From positions 1 to 64,000 of the IMG/VR virus record IMGVR_UViG_3300031758_008397: a stretch of 64,000 bases of DNA. One strand, written 5' to 3'. The notes under the pieces are model-generated. The model was not told where the DNA came from, made no database searches, and saw only the letters and a list, made by a program, of their open reading frames with translations. The position numbers were made by a program, and so were the translations under genes. The DNA is from a virus. Shown in pieces: positions 8,967 through 18,923 of this stretch (positions are counted from its first letter, which is position 1; each line of letters opens with the position of its first letter).

Positions 8967-11900
8967 ATGATACCAGTTGTACAAGAAGAGTTTAAGTCTA
9001 ATTTAAAACAGAGTTTCTTTTCTATAGATGAAAGTCAAACTGCTTTAATATTAGGCATTCTAAGAAATAATATTTATACTAATCCATTATTGGCGGCTTT
9101 TAAAGAAACGTTCTCTAAAAATATTATTATATTTAAGTAAATAAATAATATAAGACAGTTGGAGCTTTAAGAAGTAATTCTTATTGAAAAATCCTGTGAA
9201 TTGCTGGAAACCCCTTACAAGTATTCATAAATACTTAAGTCGAGGCAATCAGCAGCAAAGCTTATACAGAAATGTATTTGAATGTTCAGAGACTATCTCT
9301 TAGATTAAATAATCTATTATGTTATAAAAACATAACGAGCCTAAGTATTTTTTATAATATATGGTGATAAGGAGACAAGAGCGCAGGACATCCTAACTAA
9401 TTAGGATGATGATATAGTCCGAACTTTATAGAAATATAAAGAAATAAAGGATAAAGAGCCTTTATGATAACAAATTGAACGCATTAGATGAACATATAAA
9501 GCATGATATTAAAAAACCTATAGATATATTTCTACCTAATCATTTTGATAATCATCTTGTTATTAGAGATTATGCTAAAGGTCTAAGTAGGGACTTTATG
9601 ACTAATTATTATACTAAGGTTGGTTACTCAACAAAGTCTAATAGTAATGATCTATTAGGTGGATAAACATATATAGTTGATGTTTAACTATGTATTTTTT
9701 GATATAATTAGATAATAAATTTATTATCTAATAATGAAATATACTGATGAGTTTAAAAGTATTGATACTCCAAATAAAGCTTATTTACTAGGTCTTATAT
9801 ATAGTGATGGAACTATTATAAATAATATAGGACAACAATATGCTTGCAGAATAAAGATTAATGATGTTGAATTATTATATAAAATAATAGATGTTTTCCC
9901 TTTCTTTTGTGCCCCTAAAAAGTCTAAAGATGAAAAGAGTTGGTATATCTATTGTTATAGTAAACAATATGTTATTGATTTAATGAGTCATGGTTTAGTG
10001 CCAAGCAAAAGTATAAAAAATATACATCTTTTAGGTAATCCTGGTATTTTACTATATCCAGGAGATTTCTTAAGAGGTGTTTTTGACGGAGATGGCAATG
10101 TTTATGTAGATTCTAATAATAATAAAAAAATTACAATTTATGGAAACTGCGCTTCTTTCTTTAAATACTTAATTGGAATATATGATGAATATGATATTAG
10201 ATACAGTTTGGTTTCAAGAAGAAATCAATATGAACTAAAAGTAGGTCGTCAAGCTAGTATGATAAATATAGTTAATCTAATGACAAATAATGATGCTTTA
10301 TATATGCAAAGAAAGTGGGATGTAATAAATAATCTTACTTGGAAATCAGCACATACTAAAAATAATCAGTATAACAAAAAACCATGTCCACTTTAAACTG
10401 GATGAATTGCTGGAAACCCCACTAATTAAGATTAAGGGCAATCAGCAGCCAAGCTCTGTAGGAAAGAGAAGGTTCAGAGACTATCTATATTATTTTATAT
10501 CCACACCAAGAGTGTGAAAAGATATGTTAAAAACAAAAGAAAACATTTCAATATTGATGGGAATTATTTTTGGAGATGGTTGTGTTGCAAAACCTAGTCA
10601 TGCTTCATTATCTGGTAGATTAAGTATTACTCACTGTCTAAAACAAAAAGAATATTTAGAGTGGAAAGCTAATTTAATTAGAAATATCTTTCAATCTAAT
10701 ATAAATGTTAGACAAATAGTTAATAATGGATATCCTGCCGTTGTCTTAGAAAAAGGACATAAATATTTTAGAGTTTTACATAGATATTTATATAAAAATA
10801 AAGTAAAAACTATACCTCTTAAAGCTTTAAATAGACTAACTCCTATAGGATTAGCTATTTGGTGGATGGATGATGGTTCTTTATATCCTAAAAAAAGAAA
10901 TGGCAAGATACATGCTTGGGAATTAATTCTTAGTACTTATTTATCAAAAGAAGAAAATGAAACAATAGTTAAATATTTTCAAGATAAATGGGATATTACT
11001 TGGAAGATAACAAAGCATAAAAATCTATACAGACTAAGAATGTCTACTAAAGAAGGTAGAAGATTCTTAGAAATAGTAAGACCTTATGTTAATCAAATTG
11101 AATGTATGAAGTATAAAGCAATAAATATATAGTAAAGCGTCCAGCATTAACTATTTTTATAGTTAATGATGATATAGTCCATGCTTGTAGTAATACAAGA
11201 TAAACATGTTGGTCTAGGTAGAATGTCTCCTTTAGCATATACTGATATGTATGTGGTAATTAGTATTACAGAAGAAGAAGAAGGCAGAGTTAGATGTGAA
11301 TATGTAATATCTAAAGACAATAATAAGGTCTTTTGTTCATTGCTATCTAAAGAGAAAACAACTCAAGATACAGGGGTAGAGATATCTTTTGAGATTAAAG
11401 AGAATGATGTTATTAATATTTGTAGATATGTAACTAATAATACTAGATATTTATATAATGTTTTAGTTGCAGTTGATAAGGAATTAGTTGTCCCAGAACA
11501 AGTTATTAAAGAAGGAAGACATTTTAAAATTGTTAGAAGTGATACTTATCCTAATAATTTATTTGGCTTGATTGGCGGCTTACCTAATAAAATAGAGCTA
11601 TCTAATTATAAAGAAGTTTTAAATTCACAAGACCTAGATTACTTGTCAAAAGTCAATACAAATAAAAAGTTTATATTTGATATTGAAATTGGTAGAGTTG
11701 ATCAATCAGCAGATAAAGATATACAATTAAGTCAGAAGACTAAAGTATATATTGCTGAGTGTTTGTCTAATATTGTTGCAGAATATAAAGAATATGTAAA
11801 AGAACAAATGGAAATGTTTGAACATTGGGATGATGTTCAATCTTTCTTATCAAGTAGTAATTTACTCTTTGGGCCAATTAAGTGGAAGGATAATCCTATA

Positions 11901-12815
11901 TCTTATAATAGCTGGCTAAAAGAAGTTATATGTTTTAATAAGACAAAGAAGGGGAAGGGGAATATAATTCAATGTAAGAATAAGTATCATTACTTTAATA
12001 AGACTTATACTTATTATTATAATGATGTATCTTATGCTTTAACTGTCAAAGCTTTAAGTAAATACATTCCTGCAGAAGAACTAGAAAACACCTGTTTAGT
12101 TAATAATATTGACAATAAAATATTTAATCTTAGACTGCTTTCTAGTGTTATTCCTAAGGTAGATCTTGAGGTTAAAAAGACAACTAATACTACTAAAAGA
12201 GTATCTATTAATGCTAAATGCAATAGATTGTCAGCATATCCAGGAGTATTAGGTAGAGAGTTAAATATTGATACTAATAAAAGTTACTATTATATTTCTA
12301 AACAAGTATATAACTTAAGCAGTTTTTACATATTTAAACATGAGCTTATTGACTATTGTAATGAAGAAGATATATATGTTGTTAATGATCCCTCTTTAGT
12401 AAAGCATTGTTGGAAAGATTTAATTGAAGAGATACAGCAAAAACTAGCTGATAAGATTGACACAAATTATTTTATATATTATTCAAGAATATACGGTGGA
12501 TCAACACTACTTCATTTAGAAAATAAAGACTTATTTATTAGAGAAAATCCAGATAGTATTATAACCTCTTTATTTTTAGAGTCTAATAAGTATACTCCTT
12601 ATTTGCATAAACACTACTTACTTAAAAATCTATATCAGGCAGGTTTAATAAAAATAAAGAAGGCTGAAATAGATTTATTAGATTTAGTGGCAAAGATTAA
12701 ACAAACATATCCTTTAATAGAACAAAGTATTAAAAACAATAGTTCTCAAAATATATTAATGAGTAATTATATTAAGCAAACAGATTATTACAACAAAAAT
12801 CAAACTAATGTCTAA
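8967..12815 (+). CDS. rIIA: rIIA-like GHKL ATPase, split by two group I introns
   Basis: Three exons, 8967-9116, 9478-9664 and 11209-12815, join in frame to 647 residues; T4 rIIA has 725. Splicing rebuilds the GHKL/HSP90-type ATP site: NALDEH (N box, at the exon 1-2 junction), IRDYAKGLS (G1 box) and STKSNSNDLLGG-FGLG (G2 box, at the exon 2-3 junction, where TTT is built from T + TT). rIIA is known in T4 for membrane association and lysis control and for exclusion by the lambda Rex system; its biochemistry is uncertain. It overlaps the rIIB start by 8 bases, as expected for an rIIAB operon. Both introns fall within the ATP-binding motifs. Confidence 0.85.
9117..9477 (+). mobile_element. group I intron (B), no endonuclease, in rIIA
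   Basis: A compact 361-base intron. It has the conserved core strings TTGCTGGAAACCCC, GGCAATCAGCAGC, GTTCAGAGACTAT and GATGATATAGTCC in group I order (P, Q, R, S elements). The exon ends with T (TTC TCT) and the intron ends with G. Its 3' end resembles those of introns A and D. No open reading frame lies inside. Confidence 0.88.
9734..10396 (+). CDS. LAGLIDADG homing endonuclease in intron C (first)
   Basis: A 220-residue protein with two LAGLIDADG-type motifs, YLLGLIYSDGTI near residue 18 and FLRGVFDGDGNV near residue 112, which form the dimer-like core and carry the catalytic aspartates. It lies in the 5' part of intron C, ahead of the ribozyme core. Such enzymes cut intron-less alleles to spread the intron. 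Confidence 0.85.
   Translation: MKYTDEFKSIDTPNKAYLLGLIYSDGTIINNIGQQYACRIKINDVELLYKIIDVFPFFCAPKKSKDEKSWYIYCYSKQYVIDLMSHGLVPSKSIKNIHLLGNPGILLYPGDFLRGVFDGDGNVYVDSNNNKKITIYGNCASFFKYLIGIYDEYDIRYSLVSRRNQYELKVGRQASMINIVNLMTNNDALYMQRKWDVINNLTWKSAHTKNNQYNKKPCPL
10524..11132 (+). CDS. LAGLIDADG homing endonuclease in intron C (second)
   Basis: A 202-residue protein with motifs ILMGIIFGDGCV (near residue 10) and LAIWWMDDGSLY (near residue 111). This is a different LAGLIDADG subfamily from the first endonuclease of the same intron. It is inserted between the two P7 strands of the ribozyme, in the P8 region. Confidence 0.85.
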   Translation: MLKTKENISILMGIIFGDGCVAKPSHASLSGRLSITHCLKQKEYLEWKANLIRNIFQSNINVRQIVNNGYPAVVLEKGHKYFRVLHRYLYKNKVKTIPLKALNRLTPIGLAIWWMDDGSLYPKKRNGKIHAWELILSTYLSKEENETIVKYFQDKWDITWKITKHKNLYRLRMSTKEGRRFLEIVRPYVNQIECMKYKAINI

Positions 12816-14790
12816 CATCGTTAACTACCTTATTTTTCCTACTACATTGTCTGTAATTGTAAAAGGAAAAACTTACACAATTAATAGAGAAGATGCTAAG
12901 TATGCACAAGTATTAGAATTAGCATTAAATAATGAAGAAGAAGAATTATATAAACTTTTAAATGTTACTAGTGTTATTGCAGAAAATTTAGGCATTGAGA
13001 TTACTAATGGATTAGTTACTTATAATGGAGAGAATCTTCCAAAAGCTCTTAATAGAATGATTATTACTATGTATGAGCAAAGACTAACTAATATTCAACC
13101 TCTAATTAACTTTTGGAATAAGTTAAAGCTTAATCCTTCTTATAGACCTTTAAACTTCCTTTCAGAGTTTATAGAAGCTAATAATGTAGTTATTAATGAA
13201 AATGGTAACTTAATTCTATATAAGATTGTTGGTAGAACTAAAGAGAAAGATGTATTTCTTGATTTGTACACTCATACATTTAAACATGAGTTTGGTGTTC
13301 CAGTATCAATGCCTAGAAACAAGGTAGATGATAATATTGATAATACTTGCAGTGAAGGGCTAAACATGATGGCCTCCTATTAAGTAATTAATAGGTAATA
13401 AATCCCGCAATATCAGTGAAAATCTTTTGCTCATTAAAGTAATATTTATATTACATATAATATACCCATTAATACATGGATACTTATATGCTTAAATATA
13501 ATCAAGAAACTTTAAATGAAATAATTAAATTAAATTTAGAAGGTTTTTCTTTAAACGAAATAGCAAATCATTATGAGACTTGTTATCAAAATATTCAGTC
13601 TTTATTAAAGAAATTTAATGAGAAATTGCCTATTAGTTGGCCTAAGAATAAAGAAGTTGCTCATGACTTTTTTGATAACATTGATAATGAAATAAAAGCT
13701 TATTTATTTGGATTCTTTTTAGCAGATGGATGTGTATATGATAAAAATAGAATTGGTATTTGTTTATCAAACATTGATGAATATATTATTGATTTATATA
13801 GAGATTATATATATCCTAAAGGTTTAAAAAAGATACTTAATAATACAAAAGGCGCTTTAAATAGAAAACCTCAAATAATATTTAGAATTAATTCCTTTAG
13901 AATTGTAAATGCTTTAGCAAAATATGGAGTTGGTCCTAGAAAAACATATGCAGATATTGAAATTCCAAAAATAGATAATGATTTGATTCATCATGTTATT
14001 AGAGGTTATTTTGATGGAGATGGCTGTATTTCTTTTAGAAAAGCAACAGGACTTGCTAATATTATAATTGTTAATGGGTCAGATTCTATACTAAAAAGCA
14101 TTGCTGAATGTTTACCAAAAACAATAAAATCAACAATGTTATATAGAAAGACTTGTGCTACTTTAAATATAAGAACTCAAAGTCATATTATTGAATTTGG
14201 TAATTATATTTATAAAGACGCTAACTTTTATTTACAAAGAAAGAAGGATAAATTTAATTTAATTAGGACAACACTGAGATAATTATATAGAATAAAAGCT
14301 ATATAACATCGCAACGCATAGGTATGGTGAACCCTGTAAAGGAATATAATCCAGAGTTTAAAAAACTTATTAGTAATATTACTAATCCCAAGAGTGCGGG
14401 ATATCCTTAATTATTAAGGATAAAGATATATGCTGAACTATATCAAAGCAATAAGATATAGAACTAGAGGATAAAAAACCTTTAGGATAACAAAATTGAC
14501 ATGTTTGTTGTTGGGGCTATATACCTCATTATGGTAATGCTGTTTCTGAAAGAGATGCAATTATTCTAGTTGAAGTTGATCCACAAGACATTGTGGCTAT
14601 TCCTAGAGATTATAATAATAGTAAGCTAAGAGTCTGTAAGTATATACCTATTTCAGAGTATAAGTTTGCTGAGGGAGAATTAAAGGATGTTTTATTTAAA
14701 ATCTCTGAAGAAAATCAAAATGTAAGATCTAGTTCTAATACATATGATGATCAGAATGATTGGGACTGGGAAGAGGATGAAGAAGATTAA
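12808..14790 (+). CDS. rIIB: rIIB-like protein, split by a group I intron
   Basis: Exons 12808-13361 and 14499-14790 join to 281 residues; T4 rIIB has 312. Conserved rIIB features include LILYKIVGR, VSMPRNKVDDN and TCSEGL-HVCCWGYIPHYG, the last rebuilt by splicing (CT + A). The start overlaps the rIIA stop by 8 bases. The C-terminus is very acidic (DWDWEEDEED). rIIB acts with rIIA in T4; the mechanism is not well defined. The N-terminal helix-turn-helix seen in T4 rIIB is absent here. Confidence 0.85.
13362..14498 (+). mobile_element. group I intron (D) in rIIB with endonuclease gene
   Basis: The exon ends in T at 13361 and the intron ends in G at 14498, and the joined frame restores the rIIB sequence. 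The 3' portion includes AAGAGTGCGGGATATCC, GATATATGCTGAAC and the tail GGATAAAAAACC-TTTAGGATAACAAAATTG, closely similar to those of introns A and B. It encodes a LAGLIDADG protein. Confidence 0.83.
13476..14282 (+). CDS. LAGLIDADG homing endonuclease with N-terminal HTH, in intron D
   Basis: A 268-residue protein. Residues about 10-45 look like a helix-turn-helix (EIIKLNLEGFSLNEIANHYE). LAGLIDADG motifs follow at YLFGFFLADGCV (near 80) and VIRGYFDGDGCI (near 172). The N-terminal HTH could add DNA contacts. No frame damage, so probably active. Confidence 0.85.
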   Translation: MDTYMLKYNQETLNEIIKLNLEGFSLNEIANHYETCYQNIQSLLKKFNEKLPISWPKNKEVAHDFFDNIDNEIKAYLFGFFLADGCVYDKNRIGICLSNIDEYIIDLYRDYIYPKGLKKILNNTKGALNRKPQIIFRINSFRIVNALAKYGVGPRKTYADIEIPKIDNDLIHHVIRGYFDGDGCISFRKATGLANIIIVNGSDSILKSIAECLPKTIKSTMLYRKTCATLNIRTQSHIIEFGNYIYKDANFYLQRKKDKFNLIRTTLR

Positions 14791-14804
14791 ATTTATATAA
14801 ACAA

Positions 14805-15389
14805 ATGAAAATAAACTTGGTTGTTGGCCTGGGTAATCCAGGCCAACAATATATTAATAATAGACATAATGTTGGCTATAAAGTAATTGATCAACTAATG
14901 TCTAGCTATGGTGTTTGGCATTCTATAGATTTCTTTGATAAGCGCTTTGAAGGTATTATTAGAGTTGGTTATACTAAACTAGTTATATTAACTAAACCTA
15001 CTACTATGATGAATAATAGTGGGTTATGTGTCTCAGCTATCTGTAAAGAATTAAAGATTAATCCGTCTAATATACTTGTTATATATGATGATATAACACT
15101 TCCTTTAGGTACTATTAGATTTAGAGAGAAGGGACGTTCAGGCGGTCATAATGGTATTAAAAGTATCATTGAAGAGCTAGGAACTGAAAGCTTTAATAGG
15201 TTGAAGATTGGCATTGGAAAGCCTCTTAATGACACATCTATATTAGATTATGTATTAGGAGATTTTACAGAATCTGAAGATATAGAAACCGTTATAAAAA
15301 ATGCAGAGTTTATTACTTCTAATATATTAGATGAAGTTATAACTCAGGGTGATACTTTTACTTGTAATACAAATGTTCACCTTCCTTAA
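14805..15389 (+). CDS. pth: peptidyl-tRNA hydrolase
   Basis: Pth releases peptides from peptidyl-tRNA that drops off ribosomes, recycling the tRNA. The 194-residue protein has the usual length and motifs: GLGNPGQQY with Asn11, RHNVG with His21 (catalytic), PTTMMNNSG, VIYDDITLPLG with the catalytic-site Asp, and SGGHNGIKSI. A phage copy is rare and fits the other translation genes nearby. The GLGNPG motif is encoded within a perfect 12-bp hairpin (14821-14849). The gene follows rIIB after 14 bases. Confidence 0.92.
   Translation: MKINLVVGLGNPGQQYINNRHNVGYKVIDQLMSSYGVWHSIDFFDKRFEGIIRVGYTKLVILTKPTTMMNNSGLCVSAICKELKINPSNILVIYDDITLPLGTIRFREKGRSGGHNGIKSIIEELGTESFNRLKIGIGKPLNDTSILDYVLGDFTESEDIETVIKNAEFITSNILDEVITQGDTFTCNTNVHLP
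14821..14849 (+). promoter_or_regulatory. 12-bp hairpin just inside pth
   Basis: TTGTTGGCCTGG (14821-14832) and CCAGGCCAACAA (14838-14849) are perfectly complementary with a 5-base loop. The stem starts 16 bases after the A of the ATG and lies inside the codons for the conserved GLGNPG motif. Confidence 0.8.
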
Positions 15390-15429
15390 AAATAGATTTG
15401 ATTTAAATTAGAAAATAAATAGGAGTTTT

Positions 15430-15897
15430 ATGATGTTTAATAAAAGAAAGTTGATGAGAAATCTTGCAAGTATTATGGACTTTCTAACATATAATAGATA
15501 TGTTAAAGTTGTATATCTATTGTGGCTGGTTCAAACAGTTTCTTTGTTTATTATGTATCTAGTTACAAGAAATCCAGTAACATATAGCATAGTAAGCTTA
15601 ATTTGGTTTTTTATTGTACTTTATATTATTGTTACAGATGGCTGGACATCCTACAAGGATTCCAAATACATTAAAGAGCTAGAAGATAAACTTTATGCCT
15701 TAAATGATCCAGAGCTAAAGATTGATTTGGCCGCAGTATGTCACAACATTTGGTCTGAAGATATTGGAGAAAGTTCTAATAATCCTGTAGAAAATAGCAG
15801 AGCTAGTGTATGTTATGACTCTTTAACACCAGAAGAAAAAGAGGTCAATCTAAAGAAGGCTTCATTGATTTTAGATACTGTTAAAAACTATGTCTAA
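15430..15897 (+). CDS. small membrane protein
   Basis: A 155-residue protein with two predicted membrane helices (about residues 27-46 and 52-69) and a charged cytoplasmic C-terminal half. It is one of the few genes with a clear Shine-Dalgarno sequence, AGGAG a few bases before the start. It overlaps the Thg1-like gene by 8 bases. Unknown function. Confidence 0.6.
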   Translation: MMFNKRKLMRNLASIMDFLTYNRYVKVVYLLWLVQTVSLFIMYLVTRNPVTYSIVSLIWFFIVLYIIVTDGWTSYKDSKYIKELEDKLYALNDPELKIDLAAVCHNIWSEDIGESSNNPVENSRASVCYDSLTPEEKEVNLKKASLILDTVKNYV

Positions 15898-16657
15898 TTG
15901 TCCTATAATGAAGCGTCTTAAAGAGAATTATGAGGAAAGACAAACTCAATACTTATTAAGAAGAATACCTGTTATTGGCAGGCTTGATGGAATTACCTTT
16001 AGTTCTTATACTGCTGAGTTAAAGGATAAGTTCAGTCCTGAATTTATGGAAGTAATGGATGAAACTGGCATTTTCTTAGCTAAGTTAATGCAGGGTTGTC
16101 AACTGATATACATTCAATCTGATGAGATAAGTGTCTTTCTTCATGATTATAAAAACCTTCAATCACAAGCTTGGAGAAATTATAACCTTAATAAAATGCT
16201 CAGCGAAAGTGCAAGTGAAGCTGGTGGTAGATTTTGCTTAAGTAGTTGGAAGATTTGGGGTGATAAAACACCTAAAATTGAAAACCAAAAGTTTGCAAAG
16301 TTTGACTCCAGATTTAATAACTATCCAGAAGCTGAGGTTAATAATTACTTTGTTGCAAGACAAAGAGACTGTATTAAAAACAGCATCCAAGCTTTAGGAC
16401 AAACTCTATATAGTCATAATGAACTAGATAGAAAGAATATGTCTCAAGTGCAAGATATGTGCTTTGAGAAAGGCTATAACTGGAATAATTTACCTGTTAG
16501 TTATAAAAGAGGTAGATGTATTATCAAAGAAACTTACATTCATTGTTATGTTGGAGATAAACCAGTTTATAGATCTAGGTGGGTTGTTGATAATAACATT
16601 CCTGAGTTTAGTAAAGATAAAAACTATGTTGAGCAGTACTTAGCTGTCAATTATTAA
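15890..16657 (+). CDS. Thg1-like 3'-5' RNA polymerase
   Basis: A 255-residue protein with the tRNA-His guanylyltransferase layout: GRLDGITFSSYT near residue 30, YIQSDEISVFL near residue 80 (metal-binding acidic pair), a FDSRFNNYP segment near 140 and RQRDCIKNS after it. Thg1 adds G to tRNA-His; Thg1-like proteins repair 5' ends of tRNAs by 3'-5' polymerisation. In a phage this may repair tRNAs cut by host defences; that is inference. It overlaps the upstream membrane-protein gene. Confidence 0.82.
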   Translation: MSNCPIMKRLKENYEERQTQYLLRRIPVIGRLDGITFSSYTAELKDKFSPEFMEVMDETGIFLAKLMQGCQLIYIQSDEISVFLHDYKNLQSQAWRNYNLNKMLSESASEAGGRFCLSSWKIWGDKTPKIENQKFAKFDSRFNNYPEAEVNNYFVARQRDCIKNSIQALGQTLYSHNELDRKNMSQVQDMCFEKGYNWNNLPVSYKRGRCIIKETYIHCYVGDKPVYRSRWVVDNNIPEFSKDKNYVEQYLAVNY

Positions 16658-16659
16658 AT

Positions 16660-16965
16660 ATGTGGAAAGATATTAAAGAAGCTTCTGGCTGGATTGCAGT
16701 AGCACTTGTTATTACTTTTGTTGCAGTTCATTCAGTTTATAAGGATCTAACAAGTCCTTTAACATCAGCTCAATTACAAGAGATAAAGACTAAGGTGACT
16801 GCTTATAATCTAACATTTGTTAGTACTTTAGATAAAGAATGGTTAGGCTGTGGTAGTGGACATACTTATAGAGTGCCAATTAAAGTTACAAATACAAGTG
16901 GCGCAGTGCTTATTATTAACTATTGTTCAGGCAGTCTATTTACTCCCAGTCAAATTAAGATCTAA
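16660..16965 (+). CDS. small membrane-anchored protein
   Basis: A 101-residue protein with an N-terminal hydrophobic segment (about residues 11-28) followed by a beta-rich domain with two cysteines (GCGSG and YCSG) that could form a disulfide outside the cytoplasm. Unknown function. It begins two bases after the Thg1-like gene. Confidence 0.55.
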   Translation: MWKDIKEASGWIAVALVITFVAVHSVYKDLTSPLTSAQLQEIKTKVTAYNLTFVSTLDKEWLGCGSGHTYRVPIKVTNTSGAVLIINYCSGSLFTPSQIKI

Positions 16966-16974
16966 TAATAAATA

Positions 16975-17250
16975 ATGAATGATAGTTTTATTAAGTATGT
17001 TACTTGTTGTAAACTGTGGTTAGAGTTTCATAAAGACTCTAACCTTGCAGGTTTACTTAGATATAAGTTAACTGATAAAGTTTATTATAAATTACTACAA
17101 GAGTTTAACTTAATTAGTATAAGATTTAATACCTTAAGTAATAAAGAATTGTTAGATGATAATGACTTTGAAATAATTAATAATGAGGTTATTAAATATA
17201 ATGACTTCTTTGATATTATGTCTATTATTAAGTCTGTAATGGAAAATTGA
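16975..17250 (+). CDS. hypothetical small protein
   Basis: A 91-residue helical protein, not recognised. A 9-bp perfect hairpin lies 43 bases after the start (17018-17044). It ends with TGA. Confidence 0.5.
   Translation: MNDSFIKYVTCCKLWLEFHKDSNLAGLLRYKLTDKVYYKLLQEFNLISIRFNTLSNKELLDDNDFEIINNEVIKYNDFFDIMSIIKSVMEN
17018..17044 (+). promoter_or_regulatory. 9-bp hairpin just inside a gene start
   Basis: GGTTAGAGT (17018-17026) pairs with ACTCTAACC (17036-17044) across a 9-base loop, within the first 70 bases of the gene at 16975. Confidence 0.6.
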
Positions 17251-17319
17251 GCATGAATAAGCATAATCAATTAACTCTAAAAAATATGTATCCTTAATAG
17301 TAAAAGAGAATAGATTATT

Positions 17320-17520
17320 ATGATTAAAAGACATCTTAAACGTCTTGTTAACTTTATTGATGGTCTTACTTTAAATCAAATACGCTTTGGCATGTGGTTT
17401 ATTGTTGGATTAACAGCAATTTGTTTATCTCCATTTATGACAGCAAAGCTTGTATCTCTACTTTATTTTGTTTCTGGCTTGATAGTTCTTGTTTGGTCCT
17501 TTAGTTGGTTATATGAATAG
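17320..17520 (+). CDS. small two-helix membrane protein
   Basis: A 66-residue protein with a basic N-terminus and two hydrophobic helices (about residues 24-41 and 45-64). The arrangement would fit a small membrane modulator or holin-like peptide, but no family is recognised. Confidence 0.5.
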   Translation: MIKRHLKRLVNFIDGLTLNQIRFGMWFIVGLTAICLSPFMTAKLVSLLYFVSGLIVLVWSFSWLYE

Positions 17521-17526
17521 ATATAT

Positions 17527-17721
17527 ATGAGAACAACAACAAAAACTTCTCAGATAATTGAAATTGAAGCTGACAGGCTAGAAATAATAAAAAACACGGA
17601 TAGACATGATTCTTTAGAAGATTTTACATTATCTTTTGGTGAAGAAAATAATGTTGTTAATATTATACTCAATGAGAGCTTTTTTAAACTTCTTCAAGAA
17701 AAAATATCAAAGATTAAATAA
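17527..17721 (+). CDS. hypothetical small protein
   Basis: A 64-residue acidic protein between two membrane-protein genes. No motif is recognised. Confidence 0.5.
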   Translation: MRTTTKTSQIIEIEADRLEIIKNTDRHDSLEDFTLSFGEENNVVNIILNESFFKLLQEKISKIK

Positions 17722-17726
17722 GAAAT

Positions 17727-18098
17727 ATGTATGAACAACTTCTTGCTCACTTAGTTGGAGATTATGTTTTACAAAGTCATAATATGGCTATTAATAAAAC
17801 TAAATCTAACTGGTGGGCTGTATATCATGGAATTATGTATAGCCTTCCTTTTATATTTATAGCTAGTCCTAATGCTTTATTTGTAATTGCTTTTACACAT
17901 GTTGTCATTGATAGATTAAGATTGGCCGTTTATGTTACTAAGGCTAAAAACTACTTATTTGGTGGTTTTAATCCACAATCATTAGAAGAAATTTATCCAC
18001 AGGGTACTCCAGAATATATAAGCTTCTGGTTATTAATTCTTGCTGATCAAACTATGCATTTACTCATTAATTACTTTAGTATCTTATATCTAAAGTAA
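17727..18098 (+). CDS. DUF3307-like membrane protein
   Basis: A 123-residue hydrophobic protein beginning LLAHLVGDYVLQSH, typical of the DUF3307 family, with several membrane segments and a histidine-containing helix (FTHVVIDRLRL). The function of the family is unknown. It lies among other membrane genes ahead of the SPFH gene. Confidence 0.6.
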   Translation: MYEQLLAHLVGDYVLQSHNMAINKTKSNWWAVYHGIMYSLPFIFIASPNALFVIAFTHVVIDRLRLAVYVTKAKNYLFGGFNPQSLEEIYPQGTPEYISFWLLILADQTMHLLINYFSILYLK

Positions 18099-18128
18099 TA
18101 CAATTAATCAATTATAAAAATAAAAAAA

Positions 18129-18923
18129 ATGAAGTATTTAACTCTTTCTGCTTTGGGTGTTGCTGGTTTAGTTGTTATTGCTGCTGCAATTGGATCTGTT
18201 GCTACTGTACAACAAGGTACTGTGCATGTAAAATATATTTTTGGTGAGGTTCAGCCTCAAATTCTTGTTCCTGGTGTAAACTTTGTAGTGCCTTTTATTA
18301 CCGCTACAAAGCCTGTAGATGTATCTATTAAAGCTCTACCAGAAAGCTTTTCTGGTTTAAGTTCTGATGGTCAAAAAATCACAATTACAGCAACTTCTAC
18401 TTATAATGTAAACCCTGCACATCTTGCAACTGCAGTAAAGAACAACCTTCTTATTACTGGTGATCTTGCTAAAGATGCTGCTTATATTGATGCAACAGCT
18501 CTTGAGCCTTATTTGCTAGCAGCCGTGAAACAAGTAATCTCAAAGTATTCAATGACTCATATTATTAATAATCAGGCTGCAGTTTCACAAGAAATTATTG
18601 AACTTATTAATGTTTCTCTTGCTAATCAAGCTATTATTAATCTACAGAATTTGGCAATTACTGGTATTGTTTTAGATCCAGAAGTTCAGGCTTCAATTGA
18701 AGCTAAAGCTATTGCTACACAGGAACAAGAAGCAGCAGTTATTAAAGCTGAGACTGCTAAGATCTTGGCTCAACAAAATAAGATCTTGTCTGATTCTTTA
18801 ACTCCACAAATTCTAGAACAAAAAGCAATTGAGAAGTGGAATGGCAACACTTTTGTGTTTGGTAATAGAACATCTAATACTCCTATTATCCTTCAAGCTT
18901 CATCTCTACCAACAACTAAATAA
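18129..18923 (+). CDS. SPFH/prohibitin-like membrane protein
   Basis: A 264-residue protein. An N-terminal membrane helix (about residues 5-25) is followed by an SPFH domain: VQQGTVHVKYIFGEVQPQIL, PGVNFVVPFI and a long alanine- and glutamate-rich coiled coil (about 190-235). SPFH proteins assemble into large rings or cages on membranes. Known phage examples exist but their role is unclear; protecting or sealing the membrane, or controlling proteases, are guesses. It overlaps the YqeY-like gene in a TAATG arrangement. Confidence 0.8.
   Translation: MKYLTLSALGVAGLVVIAAAIGSVATVQQGTVHVKYIFGEVQPQILVPGVNFVVPFITATKPVDVSIKALPESFSGLSSDGQKITITATSTYNVNPAHLATAVKNNLLITGDLAKDAAYIDATALEPYLLAAVKQVISKYSMTHIINNQAAVSQEIIELINVSLANQAIINLQNLAITGIVLDPEVQASIEAKAIATQEQEAAVIKAETAKILAQQNKILSDSLTPQILEQKAIEKWNGNTFVFGNRTSNTPIILQASSLPTTK

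Larger units (their letters stand above)
9665..11208 (+). mobile_element. group I intron (C) with two homing endonuclease genes, in rIIA
   Basis: The core is split: TTGCTGGAAACCCC, GGCAATCAGCAGCC and GTTCAGAGACTAT lie at about 10407-10485, and the partner GATGATATAGTCC near 11168. One endonuclease gene sits before the core (9734-10396) and the other is inside it, between the R and S strands (10524-11132). The exon ends GGA T and the next begins TT GGT, restoring GFGLG. The intron ends with G at 11208. Confidence 0.85.
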
